Shown here: positions 32,973-41,665 of the stretch, piece after piece
How the letters are laid out: every line of letters starts with the position of its first letter
How positions within the stretch are numbered: the first letter of the stretch is position 1
Assembly (NCBI GenBank): GCA_963781955.1
Contig: CAWAHU010000001.1
Location: 1,736,001 to 1,800,000 of the forward strand
From: Bog-473 sp963781955
Lineage (GTDB): Bacteria; Actinomycetota; Acidimicrobiia; Acidimicrobiales; RAAP-2
DNA: 64,000 bases
Reading direction: 5' to 3'
The notes under the pieces: model-generated
Seen by the model: the letters and a program-made list of their open reading frames with translations, nothing else
Told to the model about the DNA's origin: nothing
Database searches by the model: none
Made by a program: the position numbers and the translations under genes

Positions 32973-33767
32973 ATGACCTACACGCACGGGCACCACGAAT
33001 CGGTGCTGCGCAGCCACACCTGGCGCACGGCCGAGAACTCCTGTGCCTACCTGCTGCCCCACCTGCGTGCCGGCCACAGCCTGCTCGACGTGGGGTGCGG
33101 TCCGGGCACGATCACGGTCGACCTGGCCCTCCTGGTCGCCCCGGGCGAGGTCGTCGGCGTCGACGCCGCCGCCGACGTGGTGGCAAGGGCGGTGGAGCAC
33201 GCGGCGGGTCTCGGGCTGACCGGATTGCGCTTCGAGGTCGGCGACCTCTTCGCCCTCGGCTATCCCGACGCGTCGTTCGACGTCGTCCACCTGCACCAGG
33301 TCCTCCAGCATCTCGCCGACCCCGTGGCCGCCCTGGTGGAGATGCACCGCGTGCTGCGACCCGGCGGCCTGCTGGCGGCCCGGGACTCGGACTACCACGC
33401 CTTCCACTGGGCCCCCGACGACCCGCTGCTCGACCGTTGGCTCGAGCTGTATCTCGCCGTGACGACGCGCAACGGCCACGACGCCTGCATCGGACCCCGC
33501 CTCCTGGGCCTGGCCCATCAGGCCGGGTTCGGCGACGTGCAGGTCTCGAGCTCCACCTGGACGTACGCCGATGCAGAATCCCGCGTGTGGTGGGGCGGGC
33601 TGTGGGCCGACCGCGTGCGCTACTCGCGCTTCGCCACCCAGGCCGTGGAGTACGGGCTGAGCGACCCGGCCGAACTGGAGGCCATCAGCGGGGCGTTCAT
33701 GCGCTGGGCCGGGTCGCACGACGGCGTCTTCGTCGTGCCCCACGTCGAGATCCTCGCCCGGGGCTGA
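32973..33767 (+). CDS. Class I SAM-dependent methyltransferase
   Basis: A 264-residue methyltransferase of the UbiE/Methyltransf_11 kind. It has motif I LLDVGCGPGTITVDLA, an acidic residue at the end of strand 2 (VVGVDAAAD), and the later DVVHLHQVLQHLADP and LRPGGLLAARDSDYHAF. Similar actinobacterial proteins are usually of unknown substrate. The start is ATG 32973, immediately after the minimal divergent promoter. It is convergent with the next gene. Confidence 0.85.
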   Translation: MTYTHGHHESVLRSHTWRTAENSCAYLLPHLRAGHSLLDVGCGPGTITVDLALLVAPGEVVGVDAAADVVARAVEHAAGLGLTGLRFEVGDLFALGYPDASFDVVHLHQVLQHLADPVAALVEMHRVLRPGGLLAARDSDYHAFHWAPDDPLLDRWLELYLAVTTRNGHDACIGPRLLGLAHQAGFGDVQVSSSTWTYADAESRVWWGGLWADRVRYSRFATQAVEYGLSDPAELEAISGAFMRWAGSHDGVFVVPHVEILARG

Positions 33768-33821
33768 CCTGGCGCGACCCAGCAGCCGGCCGGGCTGATC
33801 CGAGACCCCGGCGCGCCGGGT

Positions 33822-34664
33822 TCAGTCGGCCCAGAGCCTGTCGGTGTAGGTGTCGGTGCCCACGATGGTCGGGATGAACGGCACGGCGGCCACCACGGTG
33901 CCCTTACCCGCCTCCTCGAGGCGCCGGCGGTGCTCGGCGATGACTGGCTCCCAGGCCACCTCGGGCGGCGTGTTGAGGAACCAGAGGAGGACGGTGCGGT
34001 TGTCGCGCGCCGCCTCGCGGGGGACGTCACCCGGGGCGTCGACCTCCAATGCGATGGGAGTGAACGCGGCCACCAGGTCGGCGTCGGAGCCCGGCATGAG
34101 GGAAGGCAGGTGCTCGTTGCGCAGCCACGCCCACAGCTCTTCGTTCGAGACGCCCTCCGCGGCGTCGATGAACACGGGCACGAAGCCACGGTAGGGATGG
34201 TCGAGGGCCAGCTCCACCGGCACGCCGTCGGGCTCGCGGCGGTGCTCCCACTGGAAGTCGTAGAGGAGGGTGTGCACGTGGTCGCGCTCACCGAACATAC
34301 GACCGGCGGCATGGAGCGCGTTGACCTGGCGCAGGGCCCAGCGGTTCCACACGTCGTGGTAGCCGTCGAGCACCCAGTAGCAGGCGATGTACGAACCCCG
34401 TGCCGGCTCCCCGGTGATCACCGAGGGGTCGGGGTCGCGCAGAGCCTTGAGGTCGGCCGTGGCCACGAAGCGGCGGCCGGCGAAGTTGTAGGGCCCCACC
34501 ATGCACCCGGCGTAGAAGTGGTCCCGCTCGTACCAGCGGTTGTAGGCCACCTCGTGGCCGCGGTGGGGCTCGACCAGCGTGAACAGCATGGAACCGAGCT
34601 TGACCGGCTCGGCCTCGGCGAAGATCTCGATCGGCTTGCGCTTCTTGGGTGCGTCCTCGGGCAT
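33822..34664 (-). CDS. Conserved protein, probable dimeric alpha/beta-barrel fold
   Basis: A 280-residue soluble protein. The segment MLFTLVEPHRGHEVAYNRWYERDHFYAGCMVGPYNFAGRRF has the pattern of EthD/Dabb-like ferredoxin-fold barrels (short strand, N-x-W-Y-x-x-D-H helix). A second, weaker repeat is WLRNEHLPSLMPGSDADLVAAFTP. The family name and function are not known to me. TAGCTT followed by about nine bases precedes ATG 34664, so a leaderless start is plausible. It is flanked by a convergent methyltransferase and a same-strand anti-sigma-like gene. Confidence 0.55.
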   Translation of the reverse strand: MPEDAPKKRKPIEIFAEAEPVKLGSMLFTLVEPHRGHEVAYNRWYERDHFYAGCMVGPYNFAGRRFVATADLKALRDPDPSVITGEPARGSYIACYWVLDGYHDVWNRWALRQVNALHAAGRMFGERDHVHTLLYDFQWEHRREPDGVPVELALDHPYRGFVPVFIDAAEGVSNEELWAWLRNEHLPSLMPGSDADLVAAFTPIALEVDAPGDVPREAARDNRTVLLWFLNTPPEVAWEPVIAEHRRRLEEAGKGTVVAAVPFIPTIVGTDTYTDRLWAD

Positions 34665-34728
34665 GGGGAGCGAAGCTAACAGTTGGCGCCGGCATCAGAC
34701 AGTCCGAGGAGGGCGATCGATCCTCGCC

Positions 34729-35298
34729 TCAGGCCGTTCCCGAGGCGAGGACGGGAAGCGTCGGCGTCACCGAGCCCCCGGCCGGTTCGGCGGTGAGGCC
34801 GAGACTCCAGGCACGCCACGCTCCGGCCAGGGTGAACGCCGCCTGGTGCGGGGCCGCGCCGAGCAGGCCGAGAGAGATGGCCTTGCCCCCGACGATCCCC
34901 CAGAGCTGGTACGTCCGGCCGGTCCCGAGGGTCGGCAACGCCGAGGACACGAGATAGCCGCGCCCGTCGGGCAACATCACGAACTTCCCCACCGTCTCCT
35001 GCGTCGGGGTGCGCAGCGTCACCATCCGGTGGTCCGGGGTGGCCAGGGCCTGCGCCACCGGCGAGGGACCCCCGGCGGCCGACTGCAGCTGGGTGATGCG
35101 GTCCTCGGCGCGGGCCCACGAGAGGCCGAGCACCACGGCCGCCACCACCGCCGCCGCGCCCAGCACGCCGACGACGACCCGGCCCGGGTGGTGCCGGCGC
35201 GCGGCCCGAGAAGGGGGCCCTCCTGGGGGCGGAGGGGAGTCCGGAGGAGGGGACACGGCCCCGGATCCGGGGCGGTCGGCCCGGACCAGGCGCGGCAT
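34729..35298 (-). CDS. RskA-like anti-sigma factor, N-terminal domain missing
   Basis: A 189-residue frame from ATG 35298. It has a Pro/Arg-rich linker, one transmembrane helix (VVVGVLGAAAVVAAVVLGLSW), and an extracytoplasmic domain with ATPDHRMVTLRTP, GKFVMLPDGRGYLV and GRTYQLWGIVGGKAISLGLLG, the C-terminal pattern of the anti-sigma-K factor RskA. Coding character clearly extends farther upstream in the same frame (KRPPERLWSQIAGALGDD, to about 35400), as in RskA linkers, but no start codon was found there and no zinc-binding anti-sigma domain is visible. No sigma factor gene adjoins it. Either the start is non-canonical or the 5' end is broken. Confidence 0.6.
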   Translation of the reverse strand: MPRLVRADRPGSGAVSPPPDSPPPPGGPPSRAARRHHPGRVVVGVLGAAAVVAAVVLGLSWARAEDRITQLQSAAGGPSPVAQALATPDHRMVTLRTPTQETVGKFVMLPDGRGYLVSSALPTLGTGRTYQLWGIVGGKAISLGLLGAAPHQAAFTLAGAWRAWSLGLTAEPAGGSVTPTLPVLASGTA

Positions 35299-35401
35299 CG
35301 AGGGCGGTGACCCGTCTTCCCGGTCGTCCCCCAGAGCGCCGGCGATCTGCGACCAGAGGCGCTCGGGGGGCCGCTTGACCGTGGTGCCGAGCGTGAGCTG
35401 G

Positions 35402-35578
35402 TCAGCCCGACTCGGGACCCCGAGGCGGGCTCGGTGTGGTCCCCCGCCCTTCGTCGCCCGGGCCGCGCAGCATGCGCTGCGTGACCACCCACAGCACGAT
35501 GCTGCCGACGACGAGGATGATGATGCAGATCCACAGGGCGATGTTCCCGGCTCCGGGGTCGCTCGCGAGCAGCGCCAT
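35402..35578 (-). CDS. 58-residue single-pass membrane protein
   Basis: Starts MALLASDPGAGN and has one helix (IALWICIIILVVGSIVLWVV), then a basic polar tail ending EGRGTT...GPESG. It is a small ORF between dapE and the RskA-like gene. A TAGGAT box ends exactly seven bases before the ATG (35578), supporting a leaderless promoter. Function unknown. Its stop abuts the region of upstream RskA-frame coding potential. Confidence 0.6.
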   Translation of the reverse strand: MALLASDPGAGNIALWICIIILVVGSIVLWVVTQRMLRGPGDEGRGTTPSPPRGPESG

Positions 35579-35588
35579 GCCCGAGATC

Positions 35589-36656
35589 CTAGGCAGGTGC
35601 GATCAGCGCCAGCAGGGCGTCGCGCGCCCGCTCGAGCTGGGGCGCCGACACCCGCTCGTCGCGATGGTGGGCCAGCAGGGGGTCCCCCGGGCCGAAGTTG
35701 GCCGCCGGCACCCCGTGCTCCCAGAAGGTCGCCACGTCGGTCCAGCCGACCTTGGCCCGGGGCGCCCGGCCGCTCCGCTCGACGAGTGCCCGCAGGAGCG
35801 GCTGGTCGAGCGACGGCGGGGCGCCGTCCCCGGCATCGAGGAGCTCCCAGCGGTCACCCTCCCCGAGCTCGAGGAACGGATCGAGCAGCTCGTGGAGGAA
35901 CGCTTCGGCCTCGGCCCGCCGGCGGTCCGGCGCGTAGCGGTGGTTGAGCGTCACCCGGGCCTCGTCGGGCACCACGTTGGGGGCCACACCGCCCTCGATC
36001 CCCACCACCTGGAGCTGCTCGGCGAAGGTGCACCCGTCGAGGGTGACCTCCCGCCCCTCCCAGTCGGCCACCCGCTGGAGGAGCGGGGCCACACGGTGCA
36101 CCGCGTTGCGCCCGGTGAACGGGCGGGCCGTGTGCGCCCGCACGCCGCGCAGCGTGATGGACACCCGCATGGTCCCCTGGCAGCCGGCCTCGACCAGCGC
36201 GCCTGTCGGCTCCCCGAGGACGGCGGCGTCGCCGGCCAGCAGCTCGGGCCGCTGGTGCCACACCTCGAGCAGGCCGCTGCGGGCCCGGTCGACCTCCTCG
36301 CAGGCGTAGAAGCACCACGTGAGGTCCACCGCCGGCTCGCGCACGGTGGTGGCCAGGTCGAGCATGACGGCGAGGCCGCCTTTCATGTCGGACGCGCCCA
36401 CGCCCCACACGGTGTCCCCGTCGCGGCGCGGCTCGGCATTCCCGTCGGGCGGCACCGTGTCGAGATGTCCCGCCAGCACGAGCCGCTGGAGTCGTTCGAG
36501 GCCGGTGCGGGCCACCACGTTGTCGCCCAGGCGGGTCACCTCGAGCCAGCCGCAGGCGCGCAACACCTGCTCCACCCGGTCGGCCAGCGGACCCTCCTGG
36601 CCGCTCACCGAGGGGACGGCCATGAGGCCGGCCGTAGCATCGAGCAGGTCACCCAT
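35589..36656 (-). CDS. dapE: Succinyl-diaminopimelate desuccinylase
   Basis: A 355-residue M20 metallohydrolase that releases LL-diaminopimelate from its N-succinyl form. Metal and catalytic motifs: LVLAGHLDTVPP (His, Asp), WGVGASDMKGGLAVM (bridging Asp), FYACEEVDRARSG (catalytic Glu and metal Glu), VLGEPT and a late His in LLAHHRDERV. Size fits the short actinobacterial DapE. It closes the dap part of a leftward operon, 19 bp after dapD. The mature DAP is needed for peptidoglycan and lysine. Confidence 0.92.
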   Translation of the reverse strand: MGDLLDATAGLMAVPSVSGQEGPLADRVEQVLRACGWLEVTRLGDNVVARTGLERLQRLVLAGHLDTVPPDGNAEPRRDGDTVWGVGASDMKGGLAVMLDLATTVREPAVDLTWCFYACEEVDRARSGLLEVWHQRPELLAGDAAVLGEPTGALVEAGCQGTMRVSITLRGVRAHTARPFTGRNAVHRVAPLLQRVADWEGREVTLDGCTFAEQLQVVGIEGGVAPNVVPDEARVTLNHRYAPDRRRAEAEAFLHELLDPFLELGEGDRWELLDAGDGAPPSLDQPLLRALVERSGRAPRAKVGWTDVATFWEHGVPAANFGPGDPLLAHHRDERVSAPQLERARDALLALIAPA

Positions 36657-36674
36657 GTGCGCCGGCCCGCACCC

Positions 36675-37502
36675 TCAGGTGCTGGCGCCGTGGTCGCGCA
36701 GGACCTGGTTGAGCTGTGCCTTGTCGTGGCGCTCTCCCTCGGTGAGGCGCTTGATCACGAGGACGCAGGGCACGAAGAACTCCCCGCCCGGGTACTCGCG
36801 TCGCCGACTGGCCCGGATGGCCACGCACCAGGGCGGCACCACGCCGCGGGAGATCTCTTCGCCGGTCTCAGCGTCGATGACCGGGATGGAGGGGTCGAGG
36901 AAGGCGCCCGCGCCGAGCACCGAACCCTGGCCGATGCGCGCCCCGCCGGTCACCATGCAGCGGCTGCCGACGAAGGCGTCGTCCCCCACGACGACGGGCA
37001 CCGCGTTCGGCGGCTCGAGCACGCCGCCGATGCCAACCCCGCCGGCGAGGTGCACCCGCTCACCGATCTGGGCGCACGAAGCCACGGTGGCCCAGGTGTC
37101 GACCATGGAGCCGGAACCCACCCAGGCGCCGATGTTCACGTACGAGGGCATGAGGACCACGCCCGGCGCCAGGTAGGAGCCCCAGCGGGCCGAGGCGCCC
37201 GGCACGACGCGCACGCCGGCCGCGGCGAAGTCCCGTTTGAGGGGGAGCTTGTCGGCATACTCGAAGGGCCCCGCCTCGATCGTCTCCATGCCGCGCAAGG
37301 AGAACAGCATGAGGATCGACTTCTTCAGCCACTCGTAGACGATCACCTCGTCGGTCACCGGGTCCACCTCGGCCACCCGGGCCTGCCCGGTGTCGAGCAG
37401 CTCGATCGCCTGCTCCACCAATTTCGCCGCGTCGGCGTCCCGTGGCGACAGCTCGCCGCGCCGCTCCCAGAGCTCCTCGATCTCTGCCTGCAGATCAGCC
37501 AT
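36675..37502 (-). CDS. dapD: Tetrahydrodipicolinate N-succinyltransferase
   Basis: A 275-residue left-handed beta-helix acyltransferase. It starts MADLQAEIEELWERRGELSP; hexapeptide repeats follow around GSYLAPGVVLMPSYVNIGAWVGSGSMVDTWATVASCAQIGERVHLAGG, and LEPPNAVPVVVGDDAFVGSRCMV. This is the short DapD type common in Gram-negatives. Its ATG overlaps the dapC stop by 8 bp, so translation is coupled. Together with dapC and dapE it defines the succinylase route. Confidence 0.93.
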   Translation of the reverse strand: MADLQAEIEELWERRGELSPRDADAAKLVEQAIELLDTGQARVAEVDPVTDEVIVYEWLKKSILMLFSLRGMETIEAGPFEYADKLPLKRDFAAAGVRVVPGASARWGSYLAPGVVLMPSYVNIGAWVGSGSMVDTWATVASCAQIGERVHLAGGVGIGGVLEPPNAVPVVVGDDAFVGSRCMVTGGARIGQGSVLGAGAFLDPSIPVIDAETGEEISRGVVPPWCVAIRASRRREYPGGEFFVPCVLVIKRLTEGERHDKAQLNQVLRDHGAST

Positions 37503-38629
37503 GGCTCACCCTACCGAGACGCTCCCCCACCAGCGCCAGCCGATCGAGCGGCTGGACCACCGCCACGCGCACGTGGCCCGCACCACCCCCGCCGTAGAGG
37601 TCACCGGGGCTGACCAGCACACCGCCGTCGGCGGCCAGCGACCCGGCCATGGCCCAGGCGTCGGGCCAGCGACCGGCCGGCACGGGCACCCACAGGTAGA
37701 AGCCACCCTCGGGCAGGGCGACCGGGCAGCCGTAGGCGCCGAGGACGCCGGCCAGGTACTCCAGGCGGTCGAGGTAGCGCGCCCGCTGATCCTCCACGTG
37801 CCCCTCGTCGCCCAGCGCGACCACCCCGGCCGCCTGCGCCGGGCCCGGGACCATGAGGCCGGCGTGCTGGCGCACGGCGCGGCAGGAACTCCACCAGCTC
37901 GGGGTCCCCGGCGTAGAAACCGACGCGCACCCCGGCCAGGTTGGAGCGCTTGGAGAGCGAGTGCACCGCCACCACGCCCTCGACGCCGTGCTCGAGCACC
38001 GAGCGGGGCGGGCCGTCCCAGGTGAACTCGGCGTAGCACTCGTCGGAGAACACGGGCACCCCGTGCGACCGCCCCCACGACGCTTCCGCGCCGAGGTCGC
38101 CCAGTCGCCCGGTCGGGTTGGACGGTGAATTCGACCAGAGCACCAGGGCGCGTGCCGCGTCCTCGGGCGCCACGGCGCCGAGATCGAGCCCGCCCGCCTT
38201 CCCCGGGCCCGGCGGCACCGCCACGGCACGGCACCCGGCCAGCTCGGCCCCCATGGCGTAGGTGGGGTACGAGACCGCCGGGTAGAGCACGGTGTCGCAC
38301 TCGGGCCGGCGCAGCCGGAGCAGGTGCGGCACCGAGGCCACGAACTCCTTGGTCCCCACGCAGGCGGCCACCGCGTCGAGCCGCAGGTCGGGCAGGCCGA
38401 AGCGACGGCAGAGCCAGGCGGCCGCCGCTTCCCGCAGCTCCAGGCTGCCCGCCGAAGCGGGGTAGCCCCGCTCGGTGCCCGACGAGCCCAGGGCCGCCAC
38501 CACGGCCGGCGGCGGCGGGTCGCACGGGGTGCCGATGGAGCAGTCGACCATGCCCCCCCGATGTGCTCCGGCCACGTCGGCCAACCCGGCCAGGCGGTCG
38601 TAGGGGTACGGCGGCAGGCGAAAGGTCAC
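37495..38629 (-). pseudogene. dapC: Succinyldiaminopimelate aminotransferase, frameshifted
   Basis: Class I/II PLP aminotransferase of about 378 residues in two frames. The first part (GTG 38629 to about 37885) runs MTFRLPPYPYDRLAG ... LVLWSNSPSNPTGRL ... SDECYAEFTWDG ... VVAVHSLSKRSNLAGVRVGFYAG, with the PLP lysine in SLSK. At GDPELVEFL the frame breaks; RAVRQHAGLMVPGPAQ continues in the next frame to a stop at 37495. One extra C in the coding strand (about 37880-37886, CTGCCGCGCC) explains it. The GTG start overlaps the hflX stop and the stop overlaps dapD, so the gene context is intact. A sequencing or assembly error, a fresh mutation, or recoding are all possible. Confidence 0.85.
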
Positions 38630-39909
38630 GACGTCGCCACGAACTCGGCGAAGCGGGCCCGTCCTACGTCGTCCAGCACCACCTGCAACGTGGCCGCTTC
38701 CTCGCCGTCGCTCTGGCTGATCACCTCGCCCTCGCGGTGGACGGCGGCCAGCACGTCGCCGCGCGACCAGGGCACGACGAGCTGCACCACCCGGTCCGCA
38801 CCGCGCAGGCGATCGGCCAGCACGCGCAGGAGCTCGTCGACCCCCTGGCCCGTGCGGGCCGAGACCAGCACCGAGCCCTCGAGGCGGTGCGCCAGCATCT
38901 TGGCCTCGTCGGGCGCCTTGTCGGCCTTGTTGACAACGGTGAGCTCCGGGACGTCGGCCGCCCCGATCTCGGCCAACACCTCGCGCACGGCCGCCATCTG
39001 CGCCTCGGCGTTGCCGGCCGTGCCGTCCACCACATGCACCACCAGGTCGGCCAGGCGGACCGAGTCCAAGGTGGAGCGGAAGGCCTCGACCAGCTCGTGG
39101 GGCAGCTTGCGCACGAACCCGACGGTGTCGGTCACCAGCACCGTCTCGCCACCGGGGAGGGCCAGCTGGCGCGTGCGGGGATCGAGGGTGACGAACAACC
39201 GGTTCGCCGCCGGGACCCCGGCGTCGGTCAGCCGGTTGAGCAGCGTCGACTTGCCTGCGTTGGTGTAGCCCACCAGGGCCACCTCGTGTTGGCGGCCCCG
39301 CGCCCGGCTGCGCCGTTGGAGCTCACGCGTACGCTCGACGTCGCGCAACTCGGACTCGAGCTTGTGCATGCGTCGCACCAGGCGCCGTCGGTCCACCTCG
39401 AGCTGCGTCTCCCCCGGCCCCCGGGTGCCGATGCCGCCCGCCTGCTGGCTCAGCTGCGAGCCGCGGCCGCGCAGGCGCGGCAGGCGGTAGCGCAGCAGGG
39501 CCAGCTCCACCTGCGCCTTGCCCTCGGGGCTCCGCGCGTTCTGGGCGAAGATGTCGAGGATCACCGCCGTGCGGTCGATGGCCGTCCGGCCGAAGAGCTT
39601 CTCGAGGTTGCGGTGCTGGGCCGGCGTCAGCTCGTCGTCGAAGACGACGGTGTCGGCGTCGAGCTCCTCGCTCAGCCGGGCGATCTCCTGCGCCTTGCCC
39701 CTCCCGACGAACGTGGCCGGATCGGGCGCGTCACGCCGTTGCACCACCCGTCCCACCACGTCGGCGCCGGCGCTGTCGACCAGGAGGGTCAGCTCGTCGA
39801 GGTCCTCGCCCACCTCGTCTGCGGTACGGCCGGGGAACACGACGCCCACCACGATGATGCGCTCCCGGATGGTGCGCTCAATGAGCGTCCCGGGCAACAG
39901 GTTGCTCAA
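38626..39909 (-). CDS. hflX: Ribosome-associated GTPase HflX
   Basis: A 427-residue GTPase that splits stalled ribosomes. The N-terminal HflX domain (VVFPGRTADEVGEDLDELTLLVDSAGADVVG, GRGKAQEIARLSEEL) is followed by a coiled linker (LRDVERTRELQRRSRARG) and the G domain: G1 GYTNAGKSTLLNRL, G2 FVTLDPRTRQ, G3 DTVGFVRKLP, G4 NKAD. The TTG start at 39909 overlaps the dapF stop (TTGA). Same-strand coupling with dapF, miaA and miaB repeats the order found in mycobacteria. Confidence 0.93.
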   Translation of the reverse strand: MSNLLPGTLIERTIRERIIVVGVVFPGRTADEVGEDLDELTLLVDSAGADVVGRVVQRRDAPDPATFVGRGKAQEIARLSEELDADTVVFDDELTPAQHRNLEKLFGRTAIDRTAVILDIFAQNARSPEGKAQVELALLRYRLPRLRGRGSQLSQQAGGIGTRGPGETQLEVDRRRLVRRMHKLESELRDVERTRELQRRSRARGRQHEVALVGYTNAGKSTLLNRLTDAGVPAANRLFVTLDPRTRQLALPGGETVLVTDTVGFVRKLPHELVEAFRSTLDSVRLADLVVHVVDGTAGNAEAQMAAVREVLAEIGAADVPELTVVNKADKAPDEAKMLAHRLEGSVLVSARTGQGVDELLRVLADRLRGADRVVQLVVPWSRGDVLAAVHREGEVISQSDGEEAATLQVVLDDVGRARFAEFVATS

Positions 39910-40727
39910 GAGAGCATTCCCGGGTGGATGTCGACGTCGGCCACCTTGCGCACGGGCCCCGACAGGTAGGTGGTCGCACCCTCGTCGGCACCGAGGGTGA
40001 CCTCGAGCACGCCGCCGGGGTTGCGCACGCGCACCGGGGCGGCCGCCTCCACCACCTCCCAGCTGCGCGCCGCCGCGGCGGCGGCCACGCTCCCGGTGCC
40101 GCACGCCAGCGTCTCGCCGGCGCCGCGCTCGAAGACACGGAGGTCGAGGAGCTCCCCCGCGTCGTCGTGGACGAGGGTGATCCACTCCACGTTGATCCCG
40201 CCCTGGAAGGCTGCCTGCAGCTTCGGGCCGAGCTCGGCTACGTCGACCCCGGCGGTGTCGGGCCCGAGCAACACCAGATGGGGGTTGCCCACGTCGACGG
40301 TCCGGGCCCGGCGGTCCTCGAACTCCTGCGGCTGGTCAGGCCCGAGCCGGGCCGGGCCCATGTCGACGCGTGCGGTGGCCCACCCGGGCGCCGCACCCGG
40401 CGCGTACTCGACGGTGCGCCGTCCGGCTGCGGTGGCCACGGTGAAGCGCGGCGGGTGCACGATCCCGGCGTCGATGGCGGCTTGGGCCAGGCAGCGGATG
40501 CCGTTGCCGCTCATCTCGGCCTCGCTGCCGTCGGCGTTGCGCAGCTCCATGGACACGTCGCACCCGTCGCGCCCAGGCCCGACGCGGATGATGCCGTCGG
40601 CGCCGATGCCGCGGCGACGGTCGGCCAGCAGCCGCACCTGCCCGACCGAGAGCCGGATGCCGTCGTCGGGGTCGAGCACGACCAGGAAGTCGTTGCCGGC
40701 GCCCTCGTGCTTGGTGGCATGCACCAT
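39906..40727 (-). CDS. dapF: Diaminopimelate epimerase
   Basis: A 273-residue PLP-independent racemase converting LL- to meso-diaminopimelate. Two catalytic cysteines sit in EMSGNGIRCLAQA and GETLACGTGSVAAA. The N-terminus KHEGAGNDFLVVLD is canonical. ATG 40727 is chosen; farther upstream the frame overlaps miaA and is not coding. The stop overlaps the hflX TTG start. Confidence 0.94.
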   Translation of the reverse strand: MVHATKHEGAGNDFLVVLDPDDGIRLSVGQVRLLADRRRGIGADGIIRVGPGRDGCDVSMELRNADGSEAEMSGNGIRCLAQAAIDAGIVHPPRFTVATAAGRRTVEYAPGAAPGWATARVDMGPARLGPDQPQEFEDRRARTVDVGNPHLVLLGPDTAGVDVAELGPKLQAAFQGGINVEWITLVHDDAGELLDLRVFERGAGETLACGTGSVAAAAAARSWEVVEAAAPVRVRNPGGVLEVTLGADEGATTYLSGPVRKVADVDIHPGMLS

Positions 40728-40750
40728 CCCATTCTCGCAGGCGGCAGCAG

Positions 40751-41665
40751 TCAGCGGTGCACGTCGAGGGCCCGCTCGAGACGGTCCCGGGCCTCGACGG
40801 CGCTGCCCGTCCACACGATGCGGGGGTCCCGGCGGAACCATGCGGCCTGGCGACGGGCGAACTGGCGTGACCGGCGCACCGCCTCCTCCAGGCATTCCTC
40901 GAGCGGGACGCCCTGCTCGACATGGGCCAGCACCTCGCGGTAGCCGAGGGCCTGGCGGGCGGTGCGCGAGATGCCCGCGGGGCGGGCGGCCAGGGCGCGC
41001 ACCTCGTGCACCAGCCCGGCCCTCACCATGGCGTCGAAGCGGGCGGCGATGCGCCGGTCCACCTCGTCGGGGGGCAGCGCGATCCCGACCTGCGCCGTGC
41101 CGGTGGCCGGGTAGGCCTCGAGGCCTGGGCCGAACTCCGAGAAGGGCCGACCCGACCCCAGGGTCACCTCCAGGGCGCGCACCACGCGCCGGCGGTTTGT
41201 CGGCTCCATGCGCCGCGCCCCCACCGGATCGAGCCCGGCCAGGCGGGCGTGCAACTCGAGGACCGTGGCGCGGCCCTCGTCCAGCTCGGCCTCGAGGGCA
41301 GCCGCCACCTCGGGGTAGCGCCCCGGGATGGTGAAGTCGTCGACCACGCACCGCAGGTAGAGGCCGGTGCCGCCCACGAGCAGCGCGTGGTGGCCCCGGC
41401 CCTCGATACCGGCGAGCGCGGCGCGGGCCGCCTGCTGGAACCGGGTCACCGTGAAGTCCTCGTCGGGGTCGACCACGTCGAGCAGGTGGTACGGCACCGC
41501 CGCCCTGGCCTCGGGGTCCGGCTTCGACGTCCCGATGTCCATGCCGCGGTACACACACATCGAGTCCACCGAGACGATCTCGCAGTCGCCCCGGCGCCGG
41601 GCCAACTCGAGCGCGATCTCCGACTTGCCCGACGCCGTGACGCCGACCAGGGCGGCTGCGCTCAA
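40751..41665 (-). CDS. miaA: tRNA dimethylallyltransferase
   Basis: A 304-residue enzyme that adds a dimethylallyl group to A37 of UNN-reading tRNAs. P-loop GVTASGKSEIALELARR, then EIVSVDSMCVYRGMDIGTSKP, DFTVTRFQQAA, LLVGGTGLYLRCVVDDF and the Arg-rich RQFARRQAAWFRRDPRIVW. The TTG start at 41665 overlaps the miaB stop (TTGA), so the product is made coupled to MiaB, the enzyme that acts next on the same base. Confidence 0.93.
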   Translation of the reverse strand: MSAAALVGVTASGKSEIALELARRRGDCEIVSVDSMCVYRGMDIGTSKPDPEARAAVPYHLLDVVDPDEDFTVTRFQQAARAALAGIEGRGHHALLVGGTGLYLRCVVDDFTIPGRYPEVAAALEAELDEGRATVLELHARLAGLDPVGARRMEPTNRRRVVRALEVTLGSGRPFSEFGPGLEAYPATGTAQVGIALPPDEVDRRIAARFDAMVRAGLVHEVRALAARPAGISRTARQALGYREVLAHVEQGVPLEECLEEAVRRSRQFARRQAAWFRRDPRIVWTGSAVEARDRLERALDVHR

